Source: Symbiodinium natans (taxonomy: Eukaryota > Sar > Dinophyceae > Suessiales > Symbiodiniaceae). Taken from it: 64,000 bases of DNA. Shown here in pieces: positions 55,764-64,000 of this stretch. Below the pieces are notes generated by a model, which was not told the DNA's origin, did no database searches, and saw only the letters and a program-made list of their open reading frames with translations. Numbering within the stretch: position 1 is the first letter of the stretch; the number at the start of each line of letters is the position of its first letter. The stretch spans positions 186,001 to 250,000 of the forward strand of contig CAJNDS010002352.1 of the NCBI GenBank assembly GCA_905221605.1. The letters run 5' to 3'. A program made the position numbers and the translations under genes.

Positions 55764-56179
55764 GTGATGAATAGCACGACTACCGAAATGAAGGGGGACC
55801 AGCGTCTTCATGTGTTTGCTTCGAACATCTGCCAGGGTAGGCGGCATCTTGCTGCAGAGCTGTGTGTTGCGGTGGGTTTGTTTCTGTGTATCCATGCAGG
55901 TGATGAGTCAGCTTGACGGGTTTGGAAAGCACCTTCTTGCCAGCTTGTGCAATCCTCTGCTTTTCCGCGCGAGAACGCAAAAACAGCCGTCAGTGAGCCC
56001 CCAATTCTCCTCTGCCAAACGGCACCTCAAACATTGACTTGCTCCATGACAGAGGTGGAGCGACCTCTCCTCCCAAGTATGGTGGTCGCGATGCCGATCC
56101 GGACAAGCCCATCGTGATGGGGAAGCGGCTCGATTCAGTAGATGTTTACCCCAGTAGCCGACGGCTTTCGCAAGGTCTT

Positions 56180-56395
56180 CTAAACCGGCCCTAAACCCCA
56201 GGCCCCAGACGGCCTGGTAGCCGTGGCATCCTGGTAATTGGTAGCCGTGGCAACCTTTTCCAAAGCTGCGCAATCCGTAGCCTCGCGCACAAAAGGTACA
56301 AGATGAGCTGCAACAAGTCGGATTGCCTGGGAGAAGGATCCTCTTCCATTTGTCGCAAGGCGGGCCTCAAAGTCGCAACAGTGTAGGTGGGACAT
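56180..56395 (-). CDS. Possible minus-strand frame
   Basis: Reads FEARLATNGRGSFSQAIRLV, then AAHLVPFVREATDCAALEK, with a GCCACGGCTACC duplication near its end. One of very few minus-strand frames with protein-like composition. A second minus frame over the same bases is also open, so this is uncertain. Confidence 0.35.
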   Translation of the reverse strand: MSHLHCCDFEARLATNGRGSFSQAIRLVAAHLVPFVREATDCAALEKVATATNYQDATATRPSGAWGLGPV

Positions 56396-56591
56396 AGGCA
56401 GCTCTCCAAAAGATTCCCAAAAGGGACGCCTTTTGGGCTTCCCGTTGGCCCCACAGCGTAGATCCGACGCCCTGAAGCCCTTGGACTCGGAGTTTATAAG
56501 CCCTGGTTGCAGGGCGTTTGCCTGGAGACGGGTCAGGCATCTTGGACCAGGTGGTTTGGGGTTTAGGGTTTAGGGTTTAGGAATATGGCGG

Positions 56592-56777
56592 GTGCAGGAA
56601 GAAGTGAAATTCATGACGCAGGGGTTCAGCAGTCCAGGCCTCTTCTGTAGCACATGCCTCAGATTCCTCGCCAGGAGAGAAGGATTCCCTCTCGGTATGA
56701 GACATCTTGGTATCCTCATTACCTTATCTTCAGGAGGGCTTTTTTGCCTTTTCTGTCGTCGATGTTTTTGGGCCTAA
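56592..56777 (+). CDS. Candidate exon, Cys-rich
   Basis: Reads EEVKFMTQGFSSPGLFCSTC then LRFLARREGFPLGM. Lies after a TTTAGGG array and before the kinase-like exons; it could be an upstream exon of that gene. Confidence 0.35.
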   Translation: MQEEVKFMTQGFSSPGLFCSTCLRFLARREGFPLGMRHLGILITLSSGGLFCLFCRRCFWA

Positions 56778-56910
56778 GGAAGGCTGCTCAGAGTTGACCC
56801 AAAGCCCTTGAACCCAAAAATGGTCATGATTTTCTCGACATGGCTTGAAGCAGGGTGCTTGCATTTCGGGATGTAGGTTGTGGGTTGCCGCCTGTCACCC
56901 CCAAACTGAG

Positions 56911-58283
56911 AGCGTGTACAGAGCTGAGGAAGTGGCAATCAAAGTCTACAAGACGGCCACGAAATCCGTGAACAGCTCTGAGGCCCTTTCCCTTGTGAGT
57001 CTCGCTGTTCGGGGATGGACATACGTGGGCTAGTGCACGTAACACAGACTTGACGAGTTGCAGGAGATCCGCCTTCAGAAGTTCAAGCGCCAGATCCAAG
57101 TGCTGAAGATGATGGGGTCTCAGCTCAGGGGGGCCTGGTGTATTGCAAGAGCGAAGGTAATTTCCAATGTTACCCCCTTGTCTCCCCTGTGAGCCCAAGT
57201 ACTCACTCAGCTTGACTCAACTTCAACTGCCTTCCACCACGGAACCTAAAAACATGCATCTTATCATTGCTGTAGGTTGGTGTGTTATCGGCTTCTGAAT
57301 ACAGCAGTACCAAGGTCACTAAACCAAAGGCCTTGAAGACCCAAACTCAGCCATGCTCTCCAACTGAACCAGACTCGGGCCCATTCGTGTCAAAAAGGCC
57401 CACTACCTATGTTAGGAAAAAGCCTGAACCATCGAGTTTCTATCTTGTAAAACTTGCTGTGAGATTTTTGCTGTCTTCAAAGCCCATGCATTGGGTGCTT
57501 CAGGACTTCTTGTGGTGCTTTGAGATACGTGCTGCATACGTGCTGACGGGTGCTGGAATGCTGTCTGTGGAATGCGTGTTCTCCCGTGTGTCGTAGAGTC
57601 ATTTTTGAAGAACATGGCGTTGAATACCAATGCCTTGTGCTTATGTGCCTGACAGGTACGTCGCTAACCTATTTGTTCCCCCAAGAATGGGCAATCGTTC
57701 TATGGCCCGTGCTCCAAAAACCCTAAACCCCTAAACCCCTAAACCCTTAAACCCTTAAACCCTTAAACCCTTAAACCCTTAACCCCTTAAACCCTTAAAC
57801 CCTTAAACCCTTAAACCCTTAAACTCTTAAACCCTCAAACCCTTAAACCCTTGACGCCTCAAACCCTGAAGCCCTTAAGCCCTAAAGCCCTAAACTGCGA
57901 ACCCCAAGCCCTAATGCCATGAAGTCCTGAACGCCTGCCCCGAGGCTGCAAGAGGCATTCGTGGTGCCCAAGGTTCGGGTGTGGTCGGCTGAAACCATGG
58001 GAGTTTTGGAATTTCGGGCTTAGGGTTTAGGGTTTAGGGCTTGAGGTTTAGGGTTAAGGGTTTAGGGTTTAGGGTTTAGCTTAAGGTGGTTTACTGGTTC
58101 ACGGCTTGTTTCGGGATTTAGGTTCAGGAATGTTTGGGTTAGGGGATCCAGAGTCCCGAGCCGCTCAACTCCCAACCTTCCGGATTCCTAGCAGGTACCT
58201 TACAAATGTACCAACAAAACGCAGGTACCTTGCCTCATATATATATACACATACACACACACACACACACACACGCACATATA

Positions 58284-58319
<36 letters not shown>

Positions 58320-58347
58320 AAATAATAAATAAATAAATAATTAGATA

Positions 58348-58384
<37 letters not shown>

Positions 58385-59368
58385 TGCATAGAATATGTAT
58401 ATTTTACAGGTATGTGTATATGTGTATGTTTATATGTATGTATGTATGCATGCATGCATATATATGTATATATGTATATATGTATATATGTATATATGTA
58501 TATATGTATATATGTATATATGTATATATGTATATATGTATATATGTATATATGTATATATGTATATATGTATATATGTATATATGTATATATGTATATA
58601 TGTATATATGTATATATGTATATATGTATATATGTATATATGTATATATGTATATATGTATGTATGTATATATGTATATATGTATATGTGTATATATTCA
58701 TTTTGAAGACTGTGAAGTAGAATCATACATATACATCAACATGCGAACAAAGCCGTTTAGGGGGTGGCCCCCTTCCTACCCGCTTTCTGGCTTGGGCAGG
58801 ATCAGACGCTGTGGCATCCCGACCTTGCGAAAGCCACGCCCTCCAAGCTCTTCATGATGCTCTTGGACTACTCGAAGGACGCCGATGGGATGTCGGCTTT
58901 TTGGTGCAGGGTACCTTCTGCAAGCAAGTGCATTGCAAATAGATGAACAAGTACCAATAAGTAGACACACACATGCATGCATGCATACATACATATCTAC
59001 AGACAGCAACATGTACATCTGTATACTCCGAAGGTAGCCAAGTGTCAGGTCTAGCTCCTTCAATGGGGATAGGTTGCAGGGGTGACGTGGTTTTGCAGTG
59101 GGTGTTTGCACCTGAGTGGAGCAAGCTTCCACAGTTGGTGCTAGAAGAGAGACCTCCCACAGTTGCTTGCATTGTCGTACTCCAGAAGTCATGGCGCGTT
59201 ACGTTGTACGATCTACCATTTAAAATAAGATCTAAACCCTAAAAATAGGATGTGTTGCAAGGACGACAAGGGCGAGCCTGGCCCGGATCCCACGGATGGA
59301 GTCATGTACGTCATCACCGAGGTTGCGCAATACAGCTTGAAGGACCTGACACGCAAATCAATCGGATG
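56911..59368 (+). CDS. Protein-kinase-like gene, four supported exons
   Basis: 56911-56994 reads [19 protein letters not shown], like kinase subdomains I-II with the V-A-I-K lysine. 57064-57156 (acceptor GTTGCAG, donor GTAATT) reads [20 protein letters not shown], a helix following directly in phase 0 after donor GTGAGT. 58800-58910 (acceptor GGGCAG, donor GTACCT, 37 codons) reads [20 protein letters not shown]. 59249-59368 reads [20 protein letters not shown] then SLKDL, like the hinge strand of kinases (x-M-Y-V-V-T-E). The glycine loop, HRD and DFG motifs were not found, so catalytic competence is unproved. Between exons lie an octamer array and a TATATG microsatellite. Confidence 0.55.
57276..57596 (+). 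CDS. Candidate exon in the kinase-like gene interval
   Basis: Starts after acceptor TTGCTGTAG in phase 0. Reads [20 protein letters not shown], later [19 protein letters not shown], and ends in TAG. Composition is less biased than other exons, so it may be chance. Confidence 0.3.
   Translation, partial: VGVLSASEYSSTKVTKPKALKTQTQPCSPTEPDSGPFVSKRPTTYVRKKPEPSSFYLVKLAVRFLLSSKPMHWVLQDFLWCFEIRAAYVLTGAGMLSVECVFSRVS
57716..57895. repeat. (CCCTTAAA)n variant array
   Basis: Octamer CCCTTAAA repeated about 14 times, with CCCCTAAA at the 5' end and CCCTAAA at the 3' end. Confidence 0.95.
58236..58700. repeat. TA, CA, ATAA and long GTATATAT arrays
   Basis: (AC)n at 58246-58275, (AAAT)n to 58340, (AT)n to 58381, then octamer GTATATAT about 26 times from 58460 to 58690. 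Reads as Y-I-C-I or I-Y-T-Y in every frame; intronic. Confidence 0.97.
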
Positions 59369-59420
59369 ATGCTATAAGCTGAGAAGAGCCCATAAGAGCC
59401 CAAAAACAATAATTTTCTCC

Positions 59421-59438
59421 AGCCGAGATTGGCTCAAG
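59421..59438 (+). other. Possible relict spliced-leader end
   Basis: AGCCGAGATTGGCTCAAG resembles the 3' part of the dinoflagellate spliced leader (AGCCATTTTGGCTCAAG): AGCC plus the last ten bases TTGGCTCAAG agree, with a changed middle. It is 50 bases upstream of an ATG whose ORF shows no intron. Confidence 0.4.
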
Positions 59439-59488
59439 CAGAATCCTCACCCCCCCGGGCTGCTTCTTGATCCCCTGCTGCAAGCGAT

Positions 59489-60139
59489 ATGCCCGAAGTA
59501 GAACTCGACGTTGGGCCAATCCGCACGCAGAGCGAGGCTGAGGCGATTGCTGGGCGTTGCCAGAGCCGGTATGGCTATCAGTGGACGGGTCACTGGATGC
59601 CAGTCAACAGGAGAGATGGGACACGGACAGGCATCATGCGCTTCATCATCCCCAGCGCCCCAGGCCGCTATCAAGATGACTTCCGGCGTGCGCTGAACAG
59701 AATTCAACCGCAAGATCGCTCCATTCGCGACGTGGCCCGTGACTTGGTGGGCTCCCGCCAGCTCGTGGGAACTGTGTCAACTTTGCCCATGCTTTGGGTG
59801 CCATGGTAGGAGGGACTCCTTTCGGAAATGCAGTCCACCAATGGATGCTAACCCCAGAAGGCAGGCAGTTTGAACCGCAAGCCGGATCACAGGGCTACCA
59901 GCAGGACTTCAGCAACAGCCCAGATTATGCTGGGCGGTGTGATGTCATTCCCAGGACTGGCAGCGGTGGCCCCGGCAACGAGCAGACTCCTTTCAGCCGC
60001 CGCGGGCGCCGCTGTGGCTATCGCTCTCCCAGCCCTCCTGGCAGCCCACCTTTCAGTCCAAGAGTTGGCAGCCCAGTCGCTTTCTTTCTCGGCCGCGGCC
60101 CGATTGGAGACTTGGATGAACTGGGATGATTCGGACTGA
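59489..60139 (+). CDS. Intron-less mannan-binding-lectin-like ORF with frameshifts
   Basis: ATG at 59489; N-terminus ELDVGPIRTQSEAEAIAGRC, then YGYQWTGHWMPV. The pattern G-P-I ... A-x-x-x-C ... W-T-G-x-W resembles the short mannan-binding (MVL-type) repeat known mainly from bacteria, though one expected Cys is not evident. The frame stops at 59809. One base over, translation continues naturally as GNCVNFAHALGAMVGGTPFG then NAVHQWMLTPEGRQFEP, so a frameshift lies near 59765. A third stretch in the first frame (GVMSFPGLAAVAPATSRLLS, then AAAGAAVAIALPALLAAHL) is strongly hydrophobic and ends at 60139. Reads as a decayed or mis-sequenced gene. Confidence 0.5.
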
Positions 60140-60178
60140 GCCTCCAGGCCATGGACTGGATCAGAGGCACATGTACAG

Positions 60179-60400
60179 ATGCCTAGTTCACCTCTGCATC
60201 CCCCCCAAACCCAGACTCCGATTCGCACAGAGGCCGCTGAGCAACGCTATGCAACACTCAAGTTGGGTGAAGCTCAGACTGGTCCCCGCCATCTGAAAGA
60301 AACGGGGTGTGGAGCTGCAGGATGGACTTTCCGCTTGTTTCTGGGACTCTTCATGACCCCTTCGGTCTTGTCCCAAGCCCTAAGCCCCCTAGAAACCTGA
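60179..60400 (+). CDS. Open frame, unrecognised
   Basis: Begins MPSSPLHPPQTQTP, then RTEAAEQRYATLKLGEAQTG, then a hydrophobic end (FRLFLGLFMTPSVLSQ). May be spliced near 60320 at CTGCAG. No family. Confidence 0.4.
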   Translation: MPSSPLHPPQTQTPIRTEAAEQRYATLKLGEAQTGPRHLKETGCGAAGWTFRLFLGLFMTPSVLSQALSPLET

Positions 60401-60869
60401 GCCCCTCTTGCCAAAGCCCGCAACCCTTAACCTCCAGTTTTTCTATTGCAGTGCATGTGCTTATGGGTCGGCTTGGTGGCTGACTTGCACCGCAGGCCGA
60501 GTTTCCCTTCCCTTCGCAGCCTTCGCCCCTCCTCCTGGAACCTGAAAGCCAGCATTGCAATCCCGGTTGCCGAAGCCCGAAGAAGGCTGAATATTTCGGG
60601 TTCAGGGCCGACCCCGCTCTGAACCCCCGAACCCCTAGAGGCCCTAAATCCCAAGCTTGAGCCATGTGGGTCTCCGTCGTGTTCTCTCTTCTCCATCACT
60701 CTGGCTGCCGCGCCGATTCTCCGACTGTGATGCTTGCTGACTGCTGCGTTTCTGGGCACATTCAGGATTTAGGCAATTCAGGTCGCAGTGCTTTACGTCA
60801 CAGCTTTCCAGGCTTCGACTGAGAGCGACGTGACACACAGAATTTTCCCGCCCCCGAATCCCAACCCCC

Positions 60870-61112
60870 TGCTCCAACACAAAGCACATGGACTCGACGT
60901 CAGTGTCTTTAGGGCAGACGCTGAGTCGAGGGAGATCCCTAACCAATTACGTACACTGGCCCACCCAACCACCAAAAGTCCGAAGCCCCTAAATCCCTTG
61001 TCCCCTAAACCTTTAAGCCTAGCCGAGGTTGGGGTACCGGGTTCATGATCCGGCGGCACCCCTCCGGAGGGCCCAGGACGAAGAAGAAGGCCGATCGTTT
61101 TTGGGTTCAAGG
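60870..61112 (+). CDS. Two exons, unrecognised
   Basis: About 60878-60955 reads HGLDVSVFRADAESREIPNQ. 61046-61100 reads MIRRHPSGGPRTKKKADR. Both biased; the region 60410-60870 has degenerate heptamers and no clear exon. Confidence 0.45.
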
Positions 61113-61317
61113 GCAAGGGTTTCGTAAGGTTGGGGTCCCAAAGGCTCTTTGTGTTCTCCGAGTGCGTGTGATATCTGAGGCCCGCATCTTGCACCCCCAA
61201 CTACAGCTCCCACGCTAACCCCACGCTGGTGGCACCTTGAACACACCAAGTCAAGAAAGAAGGTTTAGTGCCCACGAGGGTTGCAGGCTTAGGGTGTTTG
61301 GGGTTTAGAACGCATGG

Positions 61318-61718
61318 TGTGCGAAAGCAGCCATCCCCTCTCGTGCAAGGCGCTGGCGAAAGATGACCCGAAGCGTTTCGTGCCTTGGATAGGACTTAGG
61401 GCCCAATTCCGCCAACCCTATCCCTATATAACCCCAAGCCCTAAAGAGGTGCCAAAGTTGTTTGCTGTCCGAGGGATTTGGCACGTTGCAGGTAAGCCCG
61501 GTGCAAAGGGGTTCCGCGCACAATATCATTAGCATGCGTGTCATCATTGGCATTCGCTAAGCCGCTAAACCCTAAGCCCTGAACCCTTAACGGTCAGACC
61601 TTAGTGCTACAGGGCCAGGGTTGAAACAGAATCCTGCGCGCAAGCCCAGGTGTCCATTTTTCGCGAGCTTCGCCTAAGGCAAGCCTGGGGCGATGCTCTC
61701 GAGACACGGCTTTCGTAG
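61318..61718 (+). CDS. Three exons with stop
   Basis: 61318-61392 reads SSHPLSCKALAKDDPKRFVP. 61449-61491 (acceptor AAAGAG, donor GTAAGC) reads VPKLFAVRGIWHVA. 61619-61718 (acceptor GGGCCAG) reads VETESCAQAQVSIFRELRLR then QAWGDALETRLS and TAG. The three are probably one gene; family unknown. Confidence 0.55.
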
Positions 61719-61802
61719 GGCCTTCCGGTACTTCTCAGGGTGCGGGGTGGAGGAGGCTGTGGACCTCGCTCCAAGGAGGGCTTGGAAAGCAGAGAGGCAT
61801 TC

Positions 61803-61968
61803 TTCAAACCCTAAACCCTAAACCCTAAACCCTAAACCCTAAACCCTAAACCCTAAACCCTAAACCCTAAACCCTAAGCCCTAAGCCCCAAACCCTAAAC
61901 CCTAAACCCTAAACCCTCAACCCTCAACCCTAAACCCTAAACCCTAAACCCTAAACCCTAAACCCTAA
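61803..61968. repeat. CCCTAAA array, about 22 units
   Basis: Mostly perfect units with CCCTAAG and CCCTCAA variants; its last copy provides the acceptor (CCCTAAG) of the next exon. Confidence 0.98.
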
Positions 61969-61969
61969 G

Positions 61970-62094
61970 AGCAGTGGACGACCTTGCCCAGGATGTCCTC
62001 ACAGGTATGCAGAGCTTGCGTGTTCAGATGAACATCATCTGCATCTCGGCTGGCCCTGAAGGCCGACTTAGGAACCCACTGCTCTGTACTCAGG
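61970..62094 (+). CDS. Exon whose acceptor lies in a heptamer
   Basis: Reads AVDDLAQDVLTGMQSLRVQM then NIICISAGPEGRLRNPLLC. The acceptor is CCCTAAG at the end of the CCCTAAA array, and the TTTAGGG array starts at the exon's 3' end. The clearest case of an exon bracketed exactly by opposite-strand heptamer arrays. Confidence 0.65.
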
Positions 62095-62160
62095 GTTTAG
62101 GGTTTAGGGTTTAGGGTTTAGGGTTTAGGGTTTAGGGTTTAGGGTTTAGGGTTTAGGGAG
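62092..62160. repeat. TTTAGGG array
   Basis: Nine perfect units forming nearly the whole of a very short candidate intron (about 62095-62160) between two exons. Confidence 0.97.
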
Positions 62161-62266
62161 GAACAATGTGCCTTACGCAACTTGGGGGGCTGAGTATGGG
62201 TACGTGCAGGGATATCCCATGATTCAGAGGCTTTTGGCCTCTCGGGTCATTGGTCGCCAACCCTAA
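62161..62266 (+). CDS. Terminal exon, 34 codons
   Basis: Acceptor TTTAGGGAG, reads NNVPYATWGAEYGYVQGYPM then IQRLLASRVIGRQP and TAA. With the exon at 61970 this makes a gene whose intron is about 66 bases of TTTAGGG. Family unknown. Confidence 0.55.
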
Positions 62267-62269
62267 GGT

Positions 62270-62800
62270 GGACTCCAAAACTCCGAAACCATGGAACACC
62301 GACCCTTAAACCTACACCCCAAACCGTAAACCGGTTAAACGCCCAAAACCCTAAGCCCTTAACAACCCCCCCAAACCCGAAACCCTTAACAACCCCCCAA
62401 ACCCAAAACCCCTAAAACCCTAAACTCTGAGGGAAGTTGCATGGTCCTGTAGTATGGTCCCTTTCCTTCTGAAGTATGGGCCCTTGGGTTGTACAGGGTA
62501 TATGAGGGGTATGCAGGGGGTCCCAAAGCAAGGGACTATATTCAGGGGCCACGTGACTAGCCTAGGATAAAGCCTAAACCCCTAAACGCTCTACACGCCA
62601 CCTCACAACCCGTGCAGAGCCTAAACCCTTAAAGCCCTGAATCCTAAAAGCTCTGAACTCTAAGCCTCCCCAAAACCCTAAACCCTCAACCCCAAGCAGC
62701 CCTGAACACTAAGCCCGCAACCCTAAACCCCCAAGTAACCCTCAACCCCGAGCAACCCTAACAACCCTGACAGCCGTATAGGCCTAAAGCCCCAGAACCC
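62270..62800. other. Spacer with degenerate heptamers and a GGTCCC-rich element
   Basis: CCCAAAACC/CCCTTAAC copies at 62300-62430 and 62570-62790. 62440-62560 has ATGGTCC, GGGCCC and GGGGGTCCC words, possibly a decayed inverted-repeat element. Confidence 0.5.
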
Positions 62801-62806
62801 TTGAAG

Positions 62807-62867
62807 ATAAGGTTTCGGCGCTGCTCTTGGGGTGTGCGAGCGCGCTGGAAGGTCACTGGGACGAAGG
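62807..62867 (+). CDS. Exon, unrecognised
   Basis: Reads KVSALLLGCASALEGHWDE, donor GTAGGA, followed by degenerate TTTAGGG copies. Confidence 0.5.
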
Positions 62868-63291
62868 GTAGGATTTCGACTTTGGACTTTTTGTGTTTAG
62901 GGCTTAGGGGCAGTTTAGGATTTTTAAGCTTTAGGGTTTTGAGTTTTATTTTTTTAGGGGTGCTTTTTGGCGGGTTCAAGTTTGAGGGGTGTATGGCTTT
63001 GAGGGCTTAGGGTTTGGGAGTTTCCAGGGTTTGCGGGGCTTAGGCTTTAAGTTTTAGGGCTGTCGGCTATAGGGTTTAAGGCTTCAGGGCGTTTGTGCTT
63101 ATGGCTCAGTGCTTTTGGTTTGTGGGTTTGGGTTTCTTCCGGGTTGCCGGGATCAGCATCCAGGAAGGTTTGCAAATATGGGTTTTCGGGTTTAGGGTTT
63201 CGGGCTTACACTTCAGAGGAGGACAAGCAAGCATCATCTCACAGCATGCAAGTGCTTGGTTGCGCCTTCTTCACCTGCATTGCGTATTCAG

Positions 63292-63459
63292 TTGGCTGGT
63301 GAATGGAATGAGGCAAATGGGGGCTATGGCAGAAATTTTCTGCAACAGCAGCCAAAAGCGGAAGACATCTTAGCCGCACCACAGTATCGAACGACCCGGT
63401 GCTGCTCGACGATCAAGACTCTTGAGCCCGTGCGAGTCTTTTATCAGACAGACAGAAGG
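63292..63459 (+). CDS. Exon, 56 codons
   Basis: Acceptor TATTCAG; reads LAGEWNEANGGYGRNFLQQQ, then PKAEDILAAPQYRTTRCCS, then TLEPVRVFYQTDR. Ends at donor GTGAGA (or stops at 63462 if unspliced). The frame at 63481-63717 downstream is ambiguous between strands. 63720-64000 has no clear exon. Confidence 0.5.
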
Positions 63460-64000
63460 TGAGAATCTCGAAACTGGTTCTTGAGCTTCATGGCTTCACG
63501 GGCACCCATAAAGCTTCGGGCATACATACTTGAGCCCATCATCCCCAACTCATGGACATGCAGGTGGCTGGATTCCATGGAAGTTCTTCGTGCGGTGTCC
63601 GGCCGTACTGTCGAAACGCGCCGCAGCTCAATAGCGCTGAGCCCCAAAAAGTTTCAGGGCCCCGGTACATTTCCGTTCTTGATGAATGTATATAGGGTTT
63701 CTCTATGTATTTTCTGAGAGTGTATTATGGGGGTTACGAGCAATGTAAAACCCTACTTGATATAGCCAGTTGCCCTGGTGACTTGGCCTGGTCCTCTTAG
63801 CAGCACGCGGAGTCCCAACCTGTTCCTGTAGACGAAGAGACTTGAGTCCTGCCACAGAAACATGTTTTCTGGGGCGAACTTAGGGTTTAGGGTCAAATGG
63901 GTGCTTGTATTTGTTGATCACCGCCTTTGGCATGGGGGGGGGATTTCATGAAGGGTCCTCAAAAGAGAACCGAATTGAGAACAACGCCCCCGCTCCCAAA

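Noticed and set aside
58165-58857. Frames rich in I-Y-T-Y or Y-I-C-I up to 178 codons
   Set aside because: Translation of the GTATATAT array; no coding composition.

Overview
The window is a piece of a eukaryotic nuclear genome, most probably a dinoflagellate. Four observations point that way. Degenerate and perfect copies of the plant/alveolate telomere heptamer (CCCTAAA/TTTAGGG) are scattered through the interior. Coding sequence occurs as many short GC3-rich exons of about 30-180 bases. Phase-matched splice junctions include GC-AG introns (for example 7396-7566, 9474-9588, 10382-10503, 12918-13602, 13639-14589) and at least one probable GA-AG intron. Almost every convincing exon is on the + strand, as in dinoflagellate one-way gene arrays. 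No rRNA, tRNA or CRISPR could be supported. Long open frames are mostly meaningless here, because introns and tandem repeats stay open by chance; the real coding signal is in short exons, many without an ATG.

Layout. 1-2100: few heptamers, candidate exons only. 2108-12010: one long multi-exon gene that I read as a carboxylic-acid-reductase-like (NRPS-like) protein: AMP-binding domain (2.1-2.9 kb), a possible degenerate carrier (6.3-6.5 kb) and a thioester-reductase/extended SDR domain (7.1-12.0 kb). Its introns hold an 840-base trinucleotide array, a 107-base minisatellite and a MITE-like hairpin. 12890-16670: a RING-CH (MARCH-type) ubiquitin ligase gene in short exons, ending in a membrane segment and stop. 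17461-18834: a small gene ending in a membrane-anchor exon. 18.9-28 kb: several unrecognised genes; one has a terminal exon ending at 27952. 28.2-32.4 kb: further unrecognised exons. 32.8-36.66 kb: a 3.9-kb minisatellite with about 26 units of about 150 bases. 36.7-56 kb: unrecognised exons with heptamer arrays between them, several with clear terminal exons and stops. 56.9-59.37 kb: exons resembling a protein kinase. 59.4-60.1 kb: an ORF with no visible intron and a mannan-binding-lectin-like N-terminus, preceded by a possible spliced-leader relic. 60.2-63.5 kb: a last set of + strand exons.

The main system-level feature is the relation between repeats and exons. G-rich TTTAGGG arrays tend to begin just after an exon (intron 5' end), and C-rich CCCTAAA arrays tend to end just before the next exon (intron 3' end). 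Many introns are therefore flanked by complementary telomere-like repeats that could pair in the pre-mRNA. Exceptions exist (for example the exons at 15.08 and 55.71 kb). Two short inverted-repeat element families are each present twice. Two minisatellites 22 kb apart share a core motif in opposite orientation. All gene calls come from reading frames, motif spacing and splice-phase agreement, with no database search behind them.
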